The position numbers were made by a program, and so were the translations under genes. Of a DNA stretch of 8,851 nt, positions 6,029 through 8,851 are shown in pieces. The stretch comes from CAZBEA01 sp964519355. Lineage in GTDB: Bacteria > Patescibacteriota > Microgenomatia > Levybacterales > GWA1-39-11. The DNA lies in the NCBI GenBank assembly GCA_964519355.1, contig CAZFJW010000050.1, forward strand, positions 1-8,851, given 5' to 3'. The notes under the pieces were generated by a model. The model saw only the letters and a list, made by a program, of their open reading frames with translations. It was not told the origin of the DNA and did not search any database. Position 1 is the stretch's first letter; every line of letters begins with the position of its first letter.

Positions 6029-6766
6029 ATGTTTTTAATACCAATTCTTATCATTGTATTTGTTCTCATTCTTGCTTCAATAAAGATTATCAATCAGTAT
6101 GAAAGGGGAATAGTTTTGACACTTGGAAGTTATAGCAGGACATTAAATCCTGGTCTCAATTTTGTATTTCCGATAATCGAGCGGCTCATGAAGGTGGATA
6201 TTCGTATTACAACAGTTGATGTCCCTCAACAGGAGGTAATTACAAAGGACAATGTTCCAGTAGGAATAAATGCAGTTGTATATTTTCAAGTTGAAAAAGC
6301 AGAAGATGCTATATTAAAGATCCAAAATTTTTCGTACGCTGTTGCTCAGTATGCCCAAGCAACACTCCGAGATGTAATAGGTGGAGTTGAGCTTGATACA
6401 CTTCTTGCAGAAAGACAGCAAATTGCTGATGAAATTAAAAAAATCGTTGACGTTGAAACATCCGTATGGGGAGTCAATGTCACAGGTATAAAAATTCAAG
6501 ATCTTGAACTTCCAGCAGATATGAAGCGAGTCATGGCCAAACAAGCAGAAGCAGAGCGTGAAAGAAGAGCAACAATCATTCGTGCAGAAGGAGAGCTTAA
6601 AGCATCAGAAAATCTCCAAAAGGCTGCGGTGAATTTAGCAGGGGGAGGAATTTCCATCAGGTCCCTTCAGACAATTGAATCAACAACAGCCAATCCAGCC
6701 AATACTGTTGTATTTGCAGTACCTACGGAAATTCTGGAAGGCTTTAGAAATATTATTAGAAAATAA
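6029..6766 (+). CDS. SPFH/stomatin-family (slipin) membrane protein
   Basis: The 245-residue protein matches bacterial stomatins, which oligomerise on the membrane into ring- or cage-like scaffolds and often work with proteases or NfeD partners. It has one N-terminal hydrophobic helix (about 3-18). The PHB/SPFH domain runs from about 22 to 175, with QYERGIVLTLG (23-33), NPGLNFVFPIIE (40-51) and TTVDVPQQEVITKDNVPV (61-78). The charged helical segment QAEAERERRATIIRAEGELKASENLQKA (172-199) is typical of slipins. The tail SLQTIESTTANPANTVVFAVPTEIL (212-236) matches the slipin end region. No NfeD or protease gene lies beside it. It seems to be transcribed alone from the palindrome-bearing promoter and meets the convergent minus-strand gene with no gap. 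Confidence 0.92.
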   Translation: MFLIPILIIVFVLILASIKIINQYERGIVLTLGSYSRTLNPGLNFVFPIIERLMKVDIRITTVDVPQQEVITKDNVPVGINAVVYFQVEKAEDAILKIQNFSYAVAQYAQATLRDVIGGVELDTLLAERQQIADEIKKIVDVETSVWGVNVTGIKIQDLELPADMKRVMAKQAEAERERRATIIRAEGELKASENLQKAAVNLAGGGISIRSLQTIESTTANPANTVVFAVPTEILEGFRNIIRK

Positions 6767-7441
6767 CTACTTGATATTGGCAAGAAAACTACTTGCCAAA
6801 GATTCAATCTCTTCACTTGGTGTGTAAAAATTTTTCCATACAACAATAATGTCTGCTCCGTTAAATGATGCAGATTGAATTTCTCGCGCACTATCACCTC
6901 CGGCTACGGCGACTATCACATTGAATGTGCCTTTTATTTTATTAATCATATGGATTGGCAGAATTTTGTCTGAGTATTTTTCTTCGTCGACACCTCGATG
7001 AAGAATTACTACTGTTGGAAGATCTTTGAGTTTTCGAATGACTTGATAGGGTTTTTCAACATTCATCATGTCGATCATGCTGTCTATGCCAGACGCCTTA
7101 CATGCTTGTATAAAGGAATTTAAGGTTTCGGTTGGAGCTTGCCCTAAGGCAACAGCTGCTGAGGCTCCGTAATCCGCTGCGATTCGTGCTTCTTCCTCTC
7201 CTCGGTCCATGCATTTCATATCCGCAACTATATAAGGTTCAAGACCATTTTTTCCAAAAAAGCGAGAATTCCAGTATGACCTGATATCTTGAATGACTCC
7301 GGCTCCATACTCTTTAATAAGAGGTGTTCCAGCTTCGATGACAATGCGATCTGATAACGGAAGTCTACTAATAATGTCTCGTGCATCAGACGGTGTAGAG
7401 TTCAATGCAACTTGAAGATAATGTTTTTTTCTATCCAGCAT
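6767..7441 (-). CDS. OMP decarboxylase/hexulose-6-phosphate synthase superfamily protein, divergent
   Basis: The 224-residue protein is a TIM barrel of the group containing orotidine-5'-phosphate decarboxylase, 3-keto-L-gulonate-6-phosphate decarboxylase and 3-hexulose-6-phosphate synthase. Recognisable segments are YLQVALN (8-14), IVIEAGTPLIKEYG (33-46), VADMKCMDRG (72-81, the D-x-K-x-x-D active-site motif with D74, K76 and D79), ALGQAPTET (98-106), ILHRGVDEEKY (146-156) and VAVAGG (177-182). It most resembles the HPS/KGPDC side, which acts on ribulose-5-phosphate or related sugars. Two usual features differ: the first-strand Asp (LQVALD) is Asn14, and the late phosphate-binding GR motif (VVGRA) reads VVWKN (200-204). 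It is divergent from serS, with a -10 box six bases before its ATG, and convergent with the SPFH gene. The exact reaction is uncertain. Confidence 0.83.
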   Translation of the reverse strand: MLDRKKHYLQVALNSTPSDARDIISRLPLSDRIVIEAGTPLIKEYGAGVIQDIRSYWNSRFFGKNGLEPYIVADMKCMDRGEEEARIAADYGASAAVALGQAPTETLNSFIQACKASGIDSMIDMMNVEKPYQVIRKLKDLPTVVILHRGVDEEKYSDKILPIHMINKIKGTFNVIVAVAGGDSAREIQSASFNGADIIVVWKNFYTPSEEIESLASSFLANIK

Positions 7442-7447
7442 ATTTTT

Positions 7448-7456
7448 ATTGTATCA
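7448..7456 (-). promoter_or_regulatory. Extended -10 promoter of the HPS-like gene, leaderless
   Basis: On the minus strand TGATACAAT forms an extended -10 box whose 3' end lies six bases before the ATG at 7441. Transcription should begin at or next to the start codon. No Shine-Dalgarno sequence and no good -35 box are seen, in keeping with an extended -10 promoter. Confidence 0.55.
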
Positions 7457-7478
7457 CTGATCAAATAACTGATGAGAG

Positions 7479-7487
7479 TGATATAAT
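7479..7487 (+). promoter_or_regulatory. Extended -10 promoter of serS, leaderless
   Basis: TGATATAAT is a perfect extended -10 box ending seven bases before the serS ATG at 7495, the same spacing as at lysS. It supports this ATG over an in-frame upstream start at 7405, which would lie inside the divergent gene and before the promoter. No ribosome-binding site is present. Confidence 0.6.
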
Positions 7488-7494
7488 ATTGAAC

Positions 7495-8754
7495 ATGATA
7501 GACATTAAAGTTCTTCGAGACAACCCTGAAAAAGTAGCGAATGGTGCAAGGTCCAAAAATGTAACAATAGATACCCAACAACTTCTTGGACTTGACCAAA
7601 AAGTTCGTGAGCTATTAGGTGAGGCTCAGCAAATTCGGGAGAAGAAAAATGTTCTCAATGAATCATTTACTGGCAGGCCAACTGAGGAGCAACAAACAGA
7701 AGGTAAAAAATTAAAAGAAGAACTTCAAGAAATTGAAAATCAATTAAAAGCTTTAGAGACAGAACTCTCTACTCTGGTATTAAATATTCCAGCGATTCCA
7801 AAAGATGATGTAAAAGTAGGTAAAAATGATACAGAAAATGATGTTATTAAAACGGTCGGTGAGCCAAAAAGGTTTGAATTTCAAGCAAAAGATCATTTAG
7901 AACTTGGTGAATTGCTTGGAATTATTGATGTTGAAAGAGCTGCAAAAGTTAGCGGTGCAAGATTTGCATATCTAAAAAATGAAGGAGTTTTATTAGAGCT
8001 TGCACTTGTTCAGTTTGCAATTTCAAAGTTAGCACAAAAAGGTTTTACACCAGTTATTCCGCAGACTATTATTTCAAGAGAGACAATGAAGGCAATGGGA
8101 TATATGGAAAATGGTGGCGATGAGGATATGTTTCAGCTCAAGGAAGATGATAAGGTATTGGTAGGAACTGCCGAGCAGTCAATCGTACCGATGCATAAGG
8201 ATGAGACTTTTGATCTAAAGGATTTACCAATTCGATATGTCGGATACTCTTCTTCTTTCAGGCGTGAAGCGGGCAGCTACGGAAAAGATACGAGGGGAAT
8301 TTTAAGAGTTCATGAATTCCACAAAGTTGAAATGGTGTCATATGTTGCGGATGGTCAGGACGATAGCGAGCATGAATTTTTGCGGGGAATTGAAGAGGAA
8401 TTTTTTACGGAGCTTAAGATTCCATATCAGGTTATTAAAATGTGTACTGGAGACCTCGGGTTTCCGGCTGCGAGAAAATATGACATAGAAGCATGGATCC
8501 CTTCACAAGAAAAATATAGAGAGGTAACTTCTACTTCGACTACTGTAGATTTTCAAGCAAGAAGACTAAATATTAAATATAAAGAGGGCGAAGACAAAAA
8601 ATACGTAAATATTTTAAATGGGACAGCTTTTGCAGTCGGTAGAACGATAATTGCAATACTTGAAAATTACCAACAAGCCGATGGTTCAGTTGTGATTCCT
8701 GAAGTGCTAAGACCCTTTATGGGGGGTCTTGAAAAGATAGTCCCCCGTTCATAA
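7495..8754 (+). CDS. serS: Seryl-tRNA synthetase, class II
   Basis: SerS activates serine and charges tRNA-Ser (and tRNA-Sec where present). The 419-residue protein begins MIDIKVLRDNPEKV, the typical SerS N-terminus, followed by the long antiparallel coiled-coil arm (about 27-100) that grips the tRNA extra arm. The catalytic domain shows TAEQSIVPMHKDE (225-237, serine-binding TxE), motif 2 with YSSSFRREAGSYGKDTRGILRVHEFHKVEM (251-280), the late DFQARRLNIKYK segment (352-363) and motif 3 NGTAFAVGRTIIAILENYQ (375-393) with Arg383. The usual SSCSN stretch before DFQARR reads TSTSTT (345-350). The ATG at 7495 was chosen from homology and from the extended -10 box just upstream. The gene is divergent from the HPS-like gene and precedes the likely secA. 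Confidence 0.97.
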   Translation: MIDIKVLRDNPEKVANGARSKNVTIDTQQLLGLDQKVRELLGEAQQIREKKNVLNESFTGRPTEEQQTEGKKLKEELQEIENQLKALETELSTLVLNIPAIPKDDVKVGKNDTENDVIKTVGEPKRFEFQAKDHLELGELLGIIDVERAAKVSGARFAYLKNEGVLLELALVQFAISKLAQKGFTPVIPQTIISRETMKAMGYMENGGDEDMFQLKEDDKVLVGTAEQSIVPMHKDETFDLKDLPIRYVGYSSSFRREAGSYGKDTRGILRVHEFHKVEMVSYVADGQDDSEHEFLRGIEEEFFTELKIPYQVIKMCTGDLGFPAARKYDIEAWIPSQEKYREVTSTSTTVDFQARRLNIKYKEGEDKKYVNILNGTAFAVGRTIIAILENYQQADGSVVIPEVLRPFMGGLEKIVPRS

Positions 8755-8765
8755 ATATTTCTTTT

Positions 8766-8786
8766 AGCCTCAGGCTGTGGTACAAT
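8766..8786 (+). promoter_or_regulatory. Probable secA promoter with an adjacent palindrome
   Basis: TGGTACAAT (8778-8786) is an extended -10 box with one mismatch to TATAAT. Just before it lies AGCCTCAGGCT (8766-8776), a perfect 11-base palindrome with a one-base centre. Transcription would start near 8793, about 15 bases before the ATG at 8808. No good -35 box is seen. The palindrome could be an operator or chance. Confidence 0.4.
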
Positions 8787-8807
8787 AATATGCCGCAAAA
8801 ATAATAT

Positions 8808-8851
8808 ATGGTATTTGGACTTCTTAATAAAATTGTTGATTTAAATGCTCG
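8808..8851 (+). CDS. secA: Start of probable SecA preprotein translocase ATPase (partial)
   Basis: The window ends 14 complete codons into this gene. The visible peptide, MVFGLLNKIVDLNA, closely resembles the conserved start of SecA (an M-F-x-x-L-x-K-I/L-F/V-D-x-N pattern followed by an E/R-rich helix). SecA drives preproteins through SecYEG at the membrane. An extended -10 box lies about 20 bases upstream and no Shine-Dalgarno sequence is visible. With so few residues the assignment is a recognition of the N-terminus only. Confidence 0.6.
   Translation, partial: MVFGLLNKIVDLNA

Larger units (their letters stand above)
7448..7487. repeat. Inverted repeat carrying two divergent -10 boxes
   Basis: ATTGTATCACT (7448-7458) and AGTGATATAAT (7477-7487) are inverted repeats of 11 bases with one mismatch, 18 bases apart. 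Each arm is the extended -10 element of one of the divergent genes. The two polymerase sites must overlap, so the promoters are probably mutually exclusive. Confidence 0.6.

Noticed and set aside
7405..7494. Longer start for serS
   Set aside because: The additional 30 residues precede the canonical MIDIKVLRDNPE start, lie within the divergent gene and promoter, and show no SerS similarity.
8722..8746. Terminator at the end of serS (GGGGGTCTT ... AAGA ... CCCCC)
   Set aside because: The stem has a four-base bulge, overlaps the last codons of serS and has no T-run directly after it, so it was not called.

Overview
The window looks like a chromosomal stretch from an AT-rich bacterium that uses the standard code: TAA, TAG and TGA all end genes, and no gene needs TGA read as an amino acid. 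Compact housekeeping genes, very short intergenic gaps, an orphan membrane-anchored solute-binding protein, a nucleotidyltransferase with a winged-helix-like N-terminus and a hexulose-phosphate-synthase/OMP-decarboxylase-fold protein together suggest Candidate Phyla Radiation (Patescibacteria), perhaps Microgenomates. That placement is inferred from gene style, not shown by a marker gene.

Layout. 1-2336: a two-gene unit of a membrane-anchored solute-binding protein overlapped by a nucleotidyltransferase. 2337-2897: greA with its own promoter and a G/C-rich hairpin in its leader. 2898-3019: a dense RNA-structure region with a 14-codon Lys/Ser-rich ORF, a long hairpin, a competing pairing and an intrinsic terminator. 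3020-3448: an unrecognised 142-residue protein. 3467-5959: lysS, a HAM1/RdgB-like nucleotide pyrophosphatase and a NUDIX hydrolase, tightly packed and probably one operon. 6029-6766: a stomatin-type SPFH membrane protein behind a palindrome-bearing promoter. 6767-7441 (minus): the HPS/OMPDC-fold protein, convergent with the SPFH gene with no gap. 7495-8754: serS, divergent from the previous gene through a nearly symmetric promoter pair. 8808-end: the first 14 complete codons of what looks like secA.

Most genes serve translation (two class II aminoacyl-tRNA synthetases), transcription elongation (GreA), nucleotide-pool cleaning (the HAM1-like and NUDIX pair) and the envelope (solute-binding protein, SPFH, SecA). 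No tRNA, rRNA, CRISPR array, insertion sequence or phage gene was seen. No gap without a gene exceeds about 125 bases.

The most interesting signals are regulatory. The greA-lysS interval has the parts of a leader-peptide attenuator: Lys/Ser codons lie inside the first strand of a hairpin whose second strand can instead pair with the terminator stem. In addition, several genes have a -10 box 6-8 bases before the ATG with no Shine-Dalgarno sequence, as expected for leaderless mRNAs.
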